Assembly: GCA_017311185.1 (NCBI GenBank)
Contig: JAESUZ010000347.1
Coordinates: 186,001-250,000 of the forward strand
Length of the DNA: 64,000 nucleotides
DNA from: Proteles cristata cristata
Taxonomy: Eukaryota; Chordata; Mammalia; Carnivora; Hyaenidae
Direction: 5' to 3'
Part shown: one piece after another, positions 1 to 11,739 of the stretch
How the letters are laid out: the number at the start of each line of letters is the position of its first letter
Numbering within the stretch: position 1 is the stretch's first letter
Made by a program: the position numbers and the translations under genes
Notes under the pieces: model-generated
Databases searched by the model: none
Seen by the model: the letters and a program-made list of their open reading frames with translations, nothing else
Told to the model about the DNA's origin: nothing

Positions 1-611
1 GAGGCGCCGAGGAGGTCTGGGGAGACACAGGCCAGATCAGCAGTGACCCACAGGATCAGCCACCCAGCCCTTCCTGGGCCATCGCTCGGGACACTGTGAC
101 GCCACAGCGCCCTGACTCACGGCCACGGCAGGCACCGGGCACTGGCCAGTCTGTCCGAGGGGGCCCCGAGGCTCTGGGGGCAGTGCCCCCGCACCCCTCC
201 CCAGAAACCACCCCTTACGCACCCCAACGGTGGGCGCAGGGCTGTCCTTAGGCCCTTGGCCAGCTGGTCCCCTGCGCGTGCAGCCCAACAGCTCACAATG
301 ACCTACATCTTCTGGCCCACCTGCCACCCACCCTCTCTTTGCAGAGGGAGCTGGAGTCACAAAGAGGCAGACTACCTTTGGCCCCAGGGTTCATCCATCT
401 CCTCTTGCTTAAGGCAGGAGAGGGGCGGGGGGCGAGCCTCTGGCCTTCCCATGTCCTCTCCCCTTAAAGGGGACCCCGGGCCAGGAGCTGGAAGGCCAGG
501 GCAGGCCAGCTCGGACCTCGACCTTCACCCACCCCGTCAGGTGCCATCCTTTCTGGGGCAGCCCTCCCAGCCCCTCGCACAGAAGCGTGGCCCAGCCTGG
601 GACAGGCTCAC
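1..611 (-). other. HGS: HGS intron 11, incomplete, running off the left edge
   Basis: This stretch follows the exon 11 donor (GTGAGC, minus strand, from 611 down). I see no sequence resembling the next HGS coding exon, so exon 12 lies outside the window. The stretch is GC-rich with two diverged copies of a short phrase (around 50-90 and 290-345), but no recognisable interspersed repeat. Confidence 0.6.
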
Positions 612-3600
612 CACTGGCGAGGAGTACAGGCTGCTGGCAGGGGGCGCTGACGAGGCCACGGGCGCAGGCTCTGCTTTGGGATACGTGGCAGCGGCGTAGG
701 CAGACTTCTGTCTCTGCCGGAGAGCAGGGAAGTGTCCGGGCGCGGGCGGACTAAGCCCCCACGCTCCTCGGCCCTCCCCAAATGTCTAGGGGCGTTCTCC
801 CCTGGCACCCCCAGACTAGGGGAGCCTTCCCCTGGCTCACCATCCTCTCCTTCTCCTCGGCCTCCGACTGGGACAGGGCCAGGGCCAGCTGCAGCTCCTC
901 CTCCTCCTGCAGGGCGGTCTCGTCCCGCTTGGGGGGCAGCTGGGGGCAGACAGGCTGCTGAGCGGGGACCCAGGGCCAGGAGTACCTGTGACTGCTGGGC
1001 CAGGGGGCTGGTCAGGCACTCTGGGGGGCAGCTGGGGGCAGACAGGCTGCTGAGCGGGGGCCCAGGGCCGGGAGTACCTGTGACTGCTGGGCCAGGGGGC
1101 TGGTCAGGTACTCTGGGGGCAGCTCGGCTGTGGATGACGCCTTTCCTTCTGCTTTCCTGGAGGCGAGAGGAGGCTGGGTGGCCGGGGACCTTACCCCAGC
1201 CCCTGCATCCCCGAAGAATGATGACAAGGAGTGCCACAGGCCACGCTCTGGAGAAAAGCTGGTCCCTCAAACCAGCTGTCGCCTCGGGCATGCGGGACCC
1301 CGGGCAAGTCACCGGCCTAAGCCCTAACCCCCTCTCCTGAAAATGAGGTTCAGACAAGGGAATGGAAGTTTCCAGGGGAGCGGTCTGTACACCCCATCGT
1401 GGATGCCGGGAGATGGACAGCACAGGTCTCCAGATGGGCTGCAATGGAGAGGGACGAAGCCTCACCCCTGGGGTGGCACTGGGAGCAGGGAACCCGACTG
1501 TAACCAGGAGACCTTCGACCCAAACCAAGGGATGCACCACAACAGTTCAGGCCCTTCGGAAACGCACGCGGCAGGACAGAGAGGTTACGGGAGCTGAGGA
1601 GGTGGGACGGCCACCTGCCGAGTGCGGAGGGCCCGGATGTGAATGCGGGCGCGCAGTAGGTGCGTAGCTGATGTCGTGTACCCCGGTCTGACAACTATGC
1701 TGTGCTCCCAGGAGAGCACACGCTTCTAGGGAAACACACGGGCCGGGTACGGGGGGGACTACCCGCAGCTCGCTCTCAGAGCTTCAGGATGAACATGATG
1801 TGTGTAAACATGACTACAAACACGCAGGCGGACGGGGACAGGGGACTGCACGATTACCCCGGCGTGGCAGTGTCAACACCGGGGGACCCGGGAGGAGACC
1901 GCGCGGGCGGTGGCTGCTCGCCGCTCCCGTGTCTCTTCCCTAAGTTTTATTTCCAAACTGAAAAGGTAAGAAGCAAACAGACCCCAGCAACCGGTTGGCA
2001 GGTCTGAGAGGGCGGGTACGTGCCAGCCCCGCTCCGGGGCGGCCAGGACACTTGCCTGGCACCCCGGAGCCCACTGGGCCCCCGGGGCAGCCGGCTGGGA
2101 CTCACTTGTTCAGCTGCTCGTAGCAGGGCTCGCACACGCGCACCTCCTTCTCGATGCCAAACTTGGGGATGGTGGAGGACTTGGAGGAGCACTTGCCGCA
2201 GAAGATCTGGCCACATGCTCGGCAGTGGTGCTGTGACACGGAGCGGGTCAGGGCGCGGCCTGGTGCCAGGCTGCTGGCCCCTCGCGCCCACCCCGCCCAC
2301 CTCTGCCTGCTGCTGCATGCTCCGGGCTGAGCCCCCCAGGGCGGGCTGGGCCAAGAGCGGGCAGAAGGCAGGCCCGAGTGGCCACGAAGACCGTCGGGAA
2401 AAAGCACACTTCCAGGCTCTTAATTGGAGCCACCATTGAGGGAAAAGAAGCCAAATTAAAAAAAAAACCAAACCCGCGTGAGTTGTGCTCAGGGAGGAGT
2501 TGGTGGCGTGGTAGGGACGGCAGGTCCAGGGCGTGAGCTCAGACCCCAGGCCCCAGCCCGCAGCACCGTGGCCTGCACCGCAACAGGAGGCGGCGGCAGC
2601 GGGGGGCTGGCGCCACGGGTTGTCGGCCGCGAGCAGCAGCTCAGGGGGCCGCAGGCCTGGGGAACACGGACCCCAGCCTCCGGAAGCCCCAAGCGTCCGT
2701 GTCCTCCGGGGGACGCAGCCCCGCCCAAGCCCCGTCCGACACCACAGGCCACCAGACTCGGGACCCCTCAGTGACCAGGATGACCACATGGCTGGGGGCT
2801 GGACTTGCTTCCCACACAAGGTCACAGCCAAGAGGGAAAGGGCCTCGAGTGGGTGCAGTGGCCTCAGGGCGACAGCAGGCGGTCCGGGGGCTGCCGTGCG
2901 GCGGGCACGCTCACCTTGCGGGTCACCACCCCGAACTGCACCCTGCAGCGGTGGCACTCCTCGGCATCCACCCAGTCGGGAGCCTGGGGGACGGGCAGAG
3001 TCAGGATCACACGGCCCCCGCCTTCTCTGCTGAGACCCCCACTTCCCACAAATGGGGGCAGACCCCGGAGAGGGCCGGGGGGGGGGGCCGGGTCCGCAGA
3101 CGTGAGGAAAGAGCCCACTCCAAACGCCCGCTTCTTTCTAAGGGCGTGACAGCGAGGTCTCCTGCCGCTTGCAGAAGCATAACCGCGGGTCTGAGCCACG
3201 TCGGCCCATCGGCCCGTCGGCCACAGTCACGGGCACCTCGAACCTTCCAGCCTCAGCCTGACGAGACACAGCTGCACGTTCTACTCGACACGTCGATTTG
3301 GAGACGGCAGCTCCCCACCAACGTTCCCAACAAGCTGGGACCCCCAGGTTCCCCTCCAGCTTCCTCAAAGCAGCCGGACTCCCAGACCGCCCCTCCCCGC
3401 ACGCACTGAACTCACTCTCTCTGCAGCAAACATGGCATCGCTCTCCTTAAACTCTGGGAAGACATGTCCTGGTGAAAAGAGGCTGTGGTCACCACCGGTG
3501 CCACCCCGGCAGGCAAGGCCCTGACCGCCTCACCTGCCCCCAGACCTCTAGGAGCCATGTTCTAACTCTTGGCATCCGGCCCCCCAAACAGACCTACAGA

Positions 3601-6600
3601 AGGAGGCGCGGAGCCCCTGGGTGTGGAGCACAGCGACCCGCCACCAGGCAAGGGCGCCTGGGCGCACCAGGGGGCCTGCCCGGAACGCAGGGTGGCTCCC
3701 CCCAGGCCGCTCTGTTCGGGGGCTGCGGCATGGAGCCCGGCCTCACCCCCACCGCACCGAGGCCGCAGGTCCTCCCTGGGCCTCCCGCCCGGCTCCCGGC
3801 CCCACGCTCCAGCCAGCTGCACCTCTCAGGACTCTTAAACCCGCCCAAGCGTGCGGAGACGCGGATCCCTCGGGAATTCGAGCTTCGGACGCTCTCCTCA
3901 GGAAGGCGGACACGAGCACATACCTGCCACCCCGGGTCAAGGTCCAGTGACTAAGGGCCTGAGGCCAATTCACTGACGTGGACAAGACCCTCGTCACGTT
4001 CTCCATGGGGTCCTACCGGCCCGTAGCCACCAGACGCGGCCCCTGCCCCAGGCCTCATTTTCAGAGCTGGAGAACCCTGCACGGGTGCGGGGCGCCCCCG
4101 CCCGGCCACGGTGGCCCAGCCTCAGTTGCTGCCTGGTGTGAGCGCCAGCAAGCCCTCCGACACGGCCTGAACCTGCTGCCCTCCTGACCAGACCCCACCG
4201 GCCCGGCACGGCCACCGCGGCAGCTGGGAGGAGCCGCAGCGGTCGCGGCCCAGCTTAAAGCCGTCCTGGGACCTCCCGCTGTACCCCAGGGGCCCCCGCT
4301 CCGCCTGAGCTCTCACCGGGCCGCTGTGGCCCCGGGGCCCCGGAACCGAGCCCTCCGTGGGATTCCAGGACCCAGCCCTCGCACTCCCTGCTCTCGTGTT
4401 CAGGGCCGGGGCGCGAGCCGCCTGCTCCCCAGGCCCCTCCAGCCCTCGTGCTCAGCCAGCCCCTAAGAGGCAGGCCCCCCACCTTTACCTCCTCCTTGGG
4501 ACCTGGCGCTCGGGAGTCGCCTCCTCTGCTAACTCTTCACTTGTGTGTCATCTGCCCTGTCGCCCCGGTCCTGCCCTGACTGGGCACGAGGTCCAGAAAG
4601 GCGGGGGTGCCAGGCTGCCCCACAGGGACACTACCACATGCTCCCGCCACCGGTCACGCAGCACGGTGCCGCCCCCTGCCCTGCCCGCGGTGCACACAGT
4701 CTTCCTTGGGGCGGCCTGGTGCAGAGCGGCCCCTCGGCTCCCAGAGGCTGCGCCCCGAGCCTGGGACCCAACAGACCCCGCCCAGCTCACCTTCCACCTT
4801 CATGATCTGGTACGTGTCCTGGACCACCTTATACTTGGGCTCATTCCGGAAGGCGTGCGCCCAGGCCTGGATCAGATACAGAATCTTGTTTCGGACATTT
4901 ACTTCCACCTGCCTCTGCAGAGAAAGGAGGTAAGAGAATGACGAGGGCCGTGAGAGACGAGAACACCAGAGAGGGGGTCACGGGAGGAAGCGGCAGGGCA
5001 ACAGGGCCGGCAGGAGGGCGGTGGGGGGCACAGTACCACTCTGAGCCAGGGCCTGCAGGGGCATGTGGGGAGGCCCCCTGGGGGGGGGCACGGGGACCAC
5101 GCACGGACCCACTCCCCAGGCCCAACGCTCCTCTGCAAAGCCCTGGCCCCGAGGATGAGCCCAGCACAGCCGTGTACCCACTCAGGCCCCTGCTTGTCTT
5201 CAGCTCCCTGGGAAAAGCTGGGGCCTCCCTGAAGCCCAGCTCCCCAGACCCACTCGCTACCCTAGCCCTAACCCTAACCCGCTTCCTCCTGCCCTGCCCC
5301 GTGGCACCCTGACCAAGCCCACAGGCCCCTCCTCAGTCTGTAACCCATTGTGGCTGCGGCGATCACCAGGCCCTGACCTAACAGGCAGAGCCCGGCAGGC
5401 CTGTGCCCAGGGGGTGGACACTCAGCCAGCCGCCTCTCCCCTGGTCAGAACTGGCCTGTGTGGGTGGGGGCTCCAGGACCCTCCCCACGTGCAGAGCCAC
5501 CATTTCCGCCAGGTTTGAGCTCGGCCAGTCACGTTTCCAGAGCTCTCAGAGACGCTCAGGAAGACAGCGGGGCGAGCAAGGTGCTTCCTGGAGATGCCAG
5601 CTAGACACACGCGAGGCCTCAGTTCTCCCCCGTGATCTGTGACCAGTGAGCGGACCCCTCTTTCCCACGGTTTCCCTCCCTCTGCAAAGCGGGGCTAACA
5701 GGCTCAGGCCACGTGTGGCACACACGGATGCGGCCAGGCCAGGGCCAGGGGAGCAGGGCCAGCCGTCCTGACCGTTTAGCCAGGACATGCTAAGGACTGC
5801 CTGGGTCACCATCAGGGCCCATCTCAGGCCCAGGTCCAGGTGCCCAAGCAGGCTGGGAAGCTGTGGCCTCACCCACCTGTGGTGACAGAAGCGGTGTTGG
5901 GGCTGGGCTCCTTGGCTGCCCCCATGGCCTCACCCCTGTGGGACACCCTTTCACCTCAAAGAATGGCTGCACCGCCCACTGTGCATCACCCAGCCTCCTG
6001 CTGTCACCACCCACGTCACAATCCCTGCAGCTGGGTGGCGGCCCCGGAGGACAGTCCCTCCTCTACGAACAGAGCGTGAGACCCACTCCCGAAGGTGTCC
6101 CTGCTGTGCCATCTCCCCCAGCTCTCCCTCCACGAACATGTCACGTGTCTCCCTGCTCAGAATCCTGGTTCTGCACGTCCGACACCCCCGGCCACCCTCT
6201 GGGGCTCCCCCCAGCCCTCTACCCGGACACCCTGTCCATAGCCACTCACGCACACACAGCTCCCCACCACCCAGTGAAGCCCAGAGCCCTGCCCCTGGGA
6301 AGCCTCTCCCCAGGAATGGCAGTCTCCTGTGTCCCCAGACACGGCAGACCGGCTCCCTTCCGGTGAAGCCCCGACCTCACCAAGGTGGGATCCTCGAGGT
6401 CCTCCCCTTCCTGTCCTCTGCTCTGCCTGGCTCCTGCCCCAGGTGCCAGCAAACACCCAGAAAAGCCCACCCCTGGGGCCGCTGTGTGCTCGGCACTTGA
6501 GACCTCCCTGCCCCTCGCACGTGCTCACCTTCAACAGCTCCTTCAGCTCCTCCATGGTCTGCTTGTTGGCCACCTCGTCGTGGACCGTCTGGCCGCAGTT

Positions 6601-8963
6601 CTTCACCACAGACTCCATGACCTGCGGGACCCGAGGAAGGGACGGGCCGAGCCCCTGGTCAGGGTGGGGATGCCTCTCTCAGACACACCCACCTGCCCAT
6701 GAGAAGACAGGCCCCTCGGGCACCCAGCCCGTCGAAGGGCCCACGTGGCAGCTCCGGGTCCAGCAGCAAGCCGTGCTGGCAGGCTCCCCTCCGGGCTGCA
6801 GTTCTTACCCAGGGACAGAGACTAGGGTCAAGCTCAGGGCCCGAGGTGGGCCAGCTGCGGGCGGCATGGCTGAGGCGCTGCCCTCCATCAGGCTGCTCAT
6901 ACCTGCCCTCATTCCCCAGGCAGGTGGGCAAGGCCCCGGGCTCAACTCGCCTCTGCCTTCCCGACAGACACCAGGGGTGCAGACCCCTGAGGTGGCCCGA
7001 GTGCAGGAGACTGGTTACCTCCAGCGCATACAAGGCCACGTGGGGATTCTTGTCATTGACTTTCTTCTTGATAGAACTCACAGCATATTTAGCTCTGAAA
7101 GAAAAGAACGCCAGTAAAAGAAAGAGAAGGAAGAACGAACCATCTCAGAAGCTACTATTGAGGAAAGCCCACCCACCCTCTGGTCCTCAAAATCCCCAAG
7201 CAAACACTAAGAGTCACGCACCGCCAGACTGTACGGAGGAAACCCTTCTGCCGTCCCCAGATCCCAAAACCCCCTGTGTGGAGACCGTTCCGTTCTCCCC
7301 CTCAGGACCTGCTGCCAGGAGGGCAGGCGGTGCCGGATTCGGGCGCATCAGAGGGCGCCAAGCAACCTGGAGAGCGCCGTGGGGCCGCCCGCCTCGCTTA
7401 CTGTGTGTCCCCCTGACGGATGAGGTCACAGATCTGCAGGATGGATTCCCAGTCGGTCTCCAGCAGGAGCTGGCTGGTCGCTTTGTCTAAAGCAAAAATG
7501 CATCATTACTGGGGCTCGGCCTTCGTCTGATTCCCTAGGTGGCCCCAGAGATCCGCAACAGGGAGGGGAGACGGTCTCCTTCCTATTTCAGACGCTTGCA
7601 CCGAGTGGAAGACCACGTGGAAGTCCTGTTGCCACCTGATGATCACGAGCCGGCTGTCCTTCTCAGAAAAGGGCAGACCGCTTGAAAAATGACGATACAG
7701 AGCACCCGTTACGCGCTCGTGGGCCAAGCGCTGTTCCAAACGGTTTACGCGAATGCCAAGTTCTGACACGGCCTCACCAGCGAGGTCCTGTTTCCGTGCC
7801 CCTAACCGACAAAACAACGAAGCCGGGAAGGGAGGTCGCGCGGCTCGCGGGGGCAGAGCCAGGCAGGGTTCAACTCTACGCTCGGCCACCTCATCCCAGA
7901 GTCCCCGGTTCTCCCCGAGTTTAGTCCGGTCGATGAGACGCCAGCAGGGGTGAGGCTAGGGAAGGTGCAAGTGCTTTGTGGGATGAAGACAGAAGACTGA
8001 CCCCAAGAACTACTCCCTGACTAACACCTACACCCTCTCCACAGCACAGCTGCCTCAGGCAGATGCACCGGCTCGGCTCCCGGGACACTCAGGTGATCTG
8101 ACGAGGCGCACCCACTCGTAGTACCGGTCTGGTAGTAACCTGGGGATGGGTCTCTGGAGGGCTGAGCCGCCTCTCAGCCTGTGTGTTCTCAGAACAAGGA
8201 GGGTACCTCGTCCGAGGTCTTCTCCAAAACCACATTCAAGGGGAAGGCGGGACGGGCTCAGACTGACTGCTGGGGCACCGGGAGCCCGACCCCAAACGGA
8301 GCCCATGCAGTTTCACTGGGGGCAGAAGAGGTCACGTCCGTAAACAGTCACTCTCCTTGCTACAACTTGTGACCTCCGGGAGGCTCCGAAAGGATCAGCT
8401 CCACCTCCGGCAAACAGAAAACCCGCCTTCCTAAGCCACCGCGGCCTTCCGGGAGCCCAGTGGGGACAGACAGGGCTGGCCTGGTTCCCCAAGGAAGCAG
8501 CGCTCACAAGAGCGTGGCAGGTCCTAGGGATGACACTACTGGTGGAAACCCTTTGGAGCCCAATGGGCACCCTCAAACCCAATGCGACCTAGGGTTTTTG
8601 GGGGAGCTGGTCTCTGTCACCAGGTCACCCGTCTCCGTGACTCAGGACTTGTGGCCCGCTCAGTCAGATGCTTGTGGCTCCAGGAGCCGATCGTTTCCCC
8701 GGCCCAGGAGCAGGGCCCCGAGCGCAGTCTCCGCGGGCGCGGGCCTGGCCTCCCCCGCGGACCCTCACCTACTCGGGTCGGAGCCCGCGCCCAGCGCCCC
8801 GGACTGCCGGGTCCCCACAGCGCTGGCGCGCCCACCCACACCCCGGGGGCCCAGGTCGCTCGGCGGCCGGCTCCCGGCTCAGCTCCAGGACGCCGGCCGA
8901 GCCGCGGGGGGCGGGGGCCACGTTACCTAGGAGACGCTCGAAGGTGCCGCTGCCGCGCCCCAT
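612..8963 (-). CDS. HGS: HGS (HRS), ESCRT-0 subunit, 5' part: coding exons 1-11
   Basis: HGS binds PI3P on early endosomes and hands ubiquitylated membrane proteins to the ESCRT machinery. Eleven minus-strand coding exons join in frame into 314 codons: 8927-8963 (start ATG 8963-8961), 7402-7486, 7019-7094, 6529-6621, 4791-4914, 3416-3468, 2915-2983, 2106-2230, 1078-1156, 841-939, 612-713. All introns are GT-AG. The product starts MGRGSGTFERLL. A VHS domain covers about residues 15-143. The FYVE zinc finger (157-220) has the W..D, RKHHCRACG and RVC signatures with eight cysteines. An acidic EEEELQLALALS ubiquitin-interacting motif lies at 258-277. Human HGS has 777 residues, so the coiled coil and clathrin-binding tail are missing because the window ends, not because of a mutation. 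Compared with the human protein as I remember it, FYVE has SSKSST for SSKYST. The gene shares a divergent promoter with ARL16. Confidence 0.97.
930..1113 (-). repeat. HGS: 92-bp tandem duplication across the HGS exon 9/intron 9/exon 10 junction
   Basis: Copy A (930-1021) and copy B (1022-1113) are nearly identical at a constant 92-bp offset. Each contains, on the minus strand, the end of exon 9 with its CAG/GTACTCC donor, the short intron and the intron-end acceptor with the first bases of exon 10. The true exon 9 uses the donor of copy B (1077), and exon 10 uses the acceptor of copy A (940). The other donor and acceptor bracket an intact-looking pseudo-exon at 986-1031. Confidence 0.85.
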
Positions 8964-9580
8964 GGCGCCCCCGGACCCCGACCCGACGCCGCTGCGCTCC
9001 CTGCTGCGAACCGGCGCGCCCCCGACTTCCGCTTCCGCCTTTTCCCCGGGCGCGCGCACGCGCGCGTCGCCGGGCCAGGCCGCGGGCCGCGAGGAGGCGG
9101 GATTTTTGGCTCTCCCCAGAGGCTGCGCCGATTGGGCGGCTCCAGGCTGAGCGCCGCGAACCAATGAAGAGCTTGGGCGTGAGACCTATCCAATGAAAGC
9201 GGGGTGGAGGGCGGGACTTGCCGAGTTACGGGTGCCAGGTGGAGCCGGGGAGCGCGATGTGTCTTCTCCTGGGGGCCACGGGTGTCGGGAAAACGCTGTT
9301 GGTGAAAAGGCTGCAGACTATCCTTCCGCGCCGGGCGGGGGACTGAGGGGGGGAGGCGGGGGCCTAGTGCGGGGGCCGGGGGGGCGCCCTGGGCGGGGCT
9401 GGGAGCGCCGGGGTCGGGGTCGGGGCCGCCGGGGATGGGGGGTGTTTTCCGGGCGGGGTCCGGCAGCCGCCGTCCTTCCGCGTCTGGCTCTTGGGATCCT
9501 TGACCGCGCGCACAGCTGAGCTCCGGGGATGGGAAGGGCGACTTGGGCGATGCTCCCCCGACGCGGCCCACGGTAGGCAC
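8640..9580. promoter_or_regulatory. CpG-island divergent promoter of HGS and ARL16
   Basis: The two start codons are 293 bp apart and point away from each other. The region is dense in CpG and has no TATA box. Three CCAAT boxes are visible: inverted ATTGG at 9131-9135, CCAAT at 9161-9165 and CCAAT at 9190-9194, about 30 bp apart. ETS-like CTTCCG elements lie near 9022-9034. NF-Y and ETS factors are typical users of such housekeeping divergent promoters; their use here is inferred. Confidence 0.75.
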
Positions 9581-11158
9581 CCGCCGTCTCGGGGTTAGGA
9601 CAAGCGGGTGCCCTTCGCGGTTTGCAAAGTGCTATGGGCTGTTCTAAGCGGCTGCTGGAGTCCGGCCGGTCCCTGTGTCAAACCCAACCCTCGGGAGGTG
9701 AGGGGTATCCTGGGAAGGAAGGAGACTGCATACTGGGACCCAGCTGCAGGGGAGGTGGGTGAGTGACAGCACCCCCTCCAGCCGCCCACCCCGCCCCACT
9801 CTTGAGAGGGCTTTCTCTGGTCGCCGCAGAGGGCGAATCCCCCTGATGGGTGTGGGTGCTGCGGCCACAGCCAGCTCTGAGGGTTAGGGCAGTGGACCCT
9901 CGAAACCGATTTAGTCTTCCTTGCGTTGGGTTGTGCTTTAGGGACTGAGCCCTTGACAAGTGGCGTTTTGGGGGTAGATCACAATATAGAGAGCTGCCAG
10001 CCAGGAGTTCCCAGTGGGAAGGCGCTTGTGTCCTTTGTGCATCTCGAGTTTTCCCACAGGTGGGCACCAACCTCACTGACATCGTCCTCCAGAGAAAGAT
10101 TACCATCCGGGAGCTGGGAGGGTGCATGGGCCCCATCTGGTCCAGCTACTTTGGAAACTGCCATTCTCTCCTGGTAGGTTGCAATCCTTTGCACCTCTCT
10201 TAAGTGTTGTCTGGTGCTGGGCCTCATGCTGCACAGGCTGGAGTTGGGGTTCCTGAGCAATTAGGCAAAGTCAAGGAAACGTGACCCGGCTTCGAGTTGC
10301 TTCCTTTTCGGAATCCAGCTTGAGCCCTAAGTGCATCTGTGTCAGGGCTGACATAAAAGCTCTCGCGAGGTTTGCTGAGAGGAGTGTTTATTCTCTGCCT
10401 CGTTCCTCTGGGTGTGTTTTTATGTTTGTGTTTGAATCCCGATCTTAGCAAGGCCTGTGCCCCAAATCTCAGGACCGTTTCTGGGAGAACTGATGGCCAC
10501 GTGACTAGAGGGATCTCCGTAGATGAAAACAAGTGACATCAGGTCCCTCTCACGCAAGTCATTTCCTCTACTTCTGCTGTCCCCCAAATCCTTTGTTTGA
10601 AAGTCATTTTGCTCTCCCTGAGCCAGGTCTTGCTGCCTCAGGGAGGGGATTTGGGGAAGACTGTCTCCTTCACGGGGTGGCCCTGTTTCCGTTTTCTTCC
10701 TCCCCAGTTCATGATGGACGCCGCTAACCCCACTCAGCTGTCTGCATCCTGCGTGCAACTTCTGGGTCTCCTTTCAGCAGAACAACTCGCGGAAGCATCG
10801 GTCTTGATCCTCTTCAATAAGATGTACGGTCCTGTCTTCCTGGAGGAGTGCACGGCCGGAGTCCCGGGAGGAGCTCCCTTGGAGTGGAGCCAGGAGGGTG
10901 GCTCATGGCTTGGGGGCAGGGGTACCGTGGGGGTTGGGGTGGGCTTGTGGGCAGCCCGCCTTGACAGGGCGCTCCTTCTGCCCTAGTGACCTGCCCTGTT
11001 ACATGACCGTAGAGGAGATGAAGTCCCTGATCAGGCTCCCAGACATCATTGCCTGTGCCAAGCAGAACGTCACCATAGCAGAAATCAGTGCCCAGAAGGG
11101 CACTGGCTTATCAGAGGTGCTGCGCTGGCTCCAGGACACCCACAGAACTGACAGATGA
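9257..11158 (+). CDS. ARL16: ARL16, ADP-ribosylation-factor-like GTPase
   Basis: Five exons, 9257-9317, 9514-9572, 10060-10173, 10708-10823 and 10987-11158, join into 173 codons plus TGA. The P-loop GATGVGKT is at residues 6-13. The usual DxxG switch is ELGG (58-61), as I recall for ARL16. The base-recognition motif NKID is at 115-118. The protein lacks a myristoylatable N-terminal glycine and starts almost directly at the P-loop. The ATG at 9257 was chosen because the reading frame upstream closes at 9194 without another ATG; the remembered longer human N-terminus (ending RVPGGA) is visible only in a different frame here. Intron 1 (9318-9513) has no GT or AG ends but has U12-type signals. 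Introns 2-4 are GT-AG. ARL16 is linked to primary-cilium traffic and RIG-I regulation in the literature; the nucleotide-binding motifs fit a GTPase. It is divergent from HGS and convergent with CCDC137. Confidence 0.95.
9318..9513 (+). other. ARL16: Putative U12-type intron 1 of ARL16 with CT-AC ends
   Basis: The donor side reads CAGA/CTATCCTTCC, matching the U12 donor (A/G)TATCCTT at positions +2 to +8 but with C at +1. The acceptor side has TCCTTGAC (9497-9504), a match to the U12 branch-point consensus, with the branch A ten bases before the end CGCAC/AG. Splitting the codon as A|AG keeps the frame from VKRLQ into SSGDGKGDLG. No GT-AG pair in this interval keeps the frame. Confidence 0.72.
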
Positions 11159-11739
11159 CTACCAGGAGGAGAGCCGTGGCCAGCAGCTCGGGGCAGGAGG
11201 CAGAGAGTGGCAGTGCTTGGCCTCCAGGCCTCTGTTCTCATTACGGACAGGATGACCCAATGTGAGCCTAGGAGATGCGCTCCTGTCCTGAGTCGCAGTG
11301 AGGGGTAAACTGGCCTCTGAACGACGAGACTGTCTCCAGGGCTGGGAGAGGACGACCGGCCTGGGGGGTGGCTGAGTGTCCTGCCGCCATGCTGGGACCG
11401 TGCCACTGGGGTGCATGCCCCACCCGTCAGGAAAGCGGCTCTACTTTCCTGAAGCTGTCCAGACTGCCTGGGACCACAGACTCGCTCTGTGGACTGTGGT
11501 ACAAACTGTACCCTTGAGTTTCTGATGTGCTGGCGACACAGCCTCCACCATATGAGGCCATTGTCTTAGGAAGAACCAAGTCTGGAGTCAGAATGAGAAG
11601 TGTTTTTATTCGTTTGGTAAACGTTGGTCACACTGAGGGGTGCATAGGACTCCCATGGGCTGGTGAGCATGGGGGGTGGGGGGGCACTGTGCTCAGTTGA
11701 GGGGGCTCGTGGGGGGACACCTACTGACGGGGGTGTTCA

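Noticed and set aside
986..1031. The 46-base segment as a true HGS coding exon
   Set aside because: Its length would shift the HGS frame, and the residues it encodes do not match the family. Kept only as a cryptic exon in the findings.
608..1540. A 310-codon minus-strand open frame over HGS exons 9-11
   Set aside because: It crosses real splice sites and reads the exons out of frame; the spliced HGS frame explains the conserved residues.
6329..7490. Long plus-strand open frames opposite HGS exons 2-4
   Set aside because: They are antisense shadows in a GC-rich area; the minus strand has clean HGS exons with splice sites.
9193..9519. A 108-codon frame over ARL16 exon 1 beginning MKAGWRAGLAELRVPGGAGE
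   Set aside because: It resembles the remembered human ARL16 N-terminus for a few residues, but then leaves the GTPase frame; the P-loop is in the frame starting at 9257.
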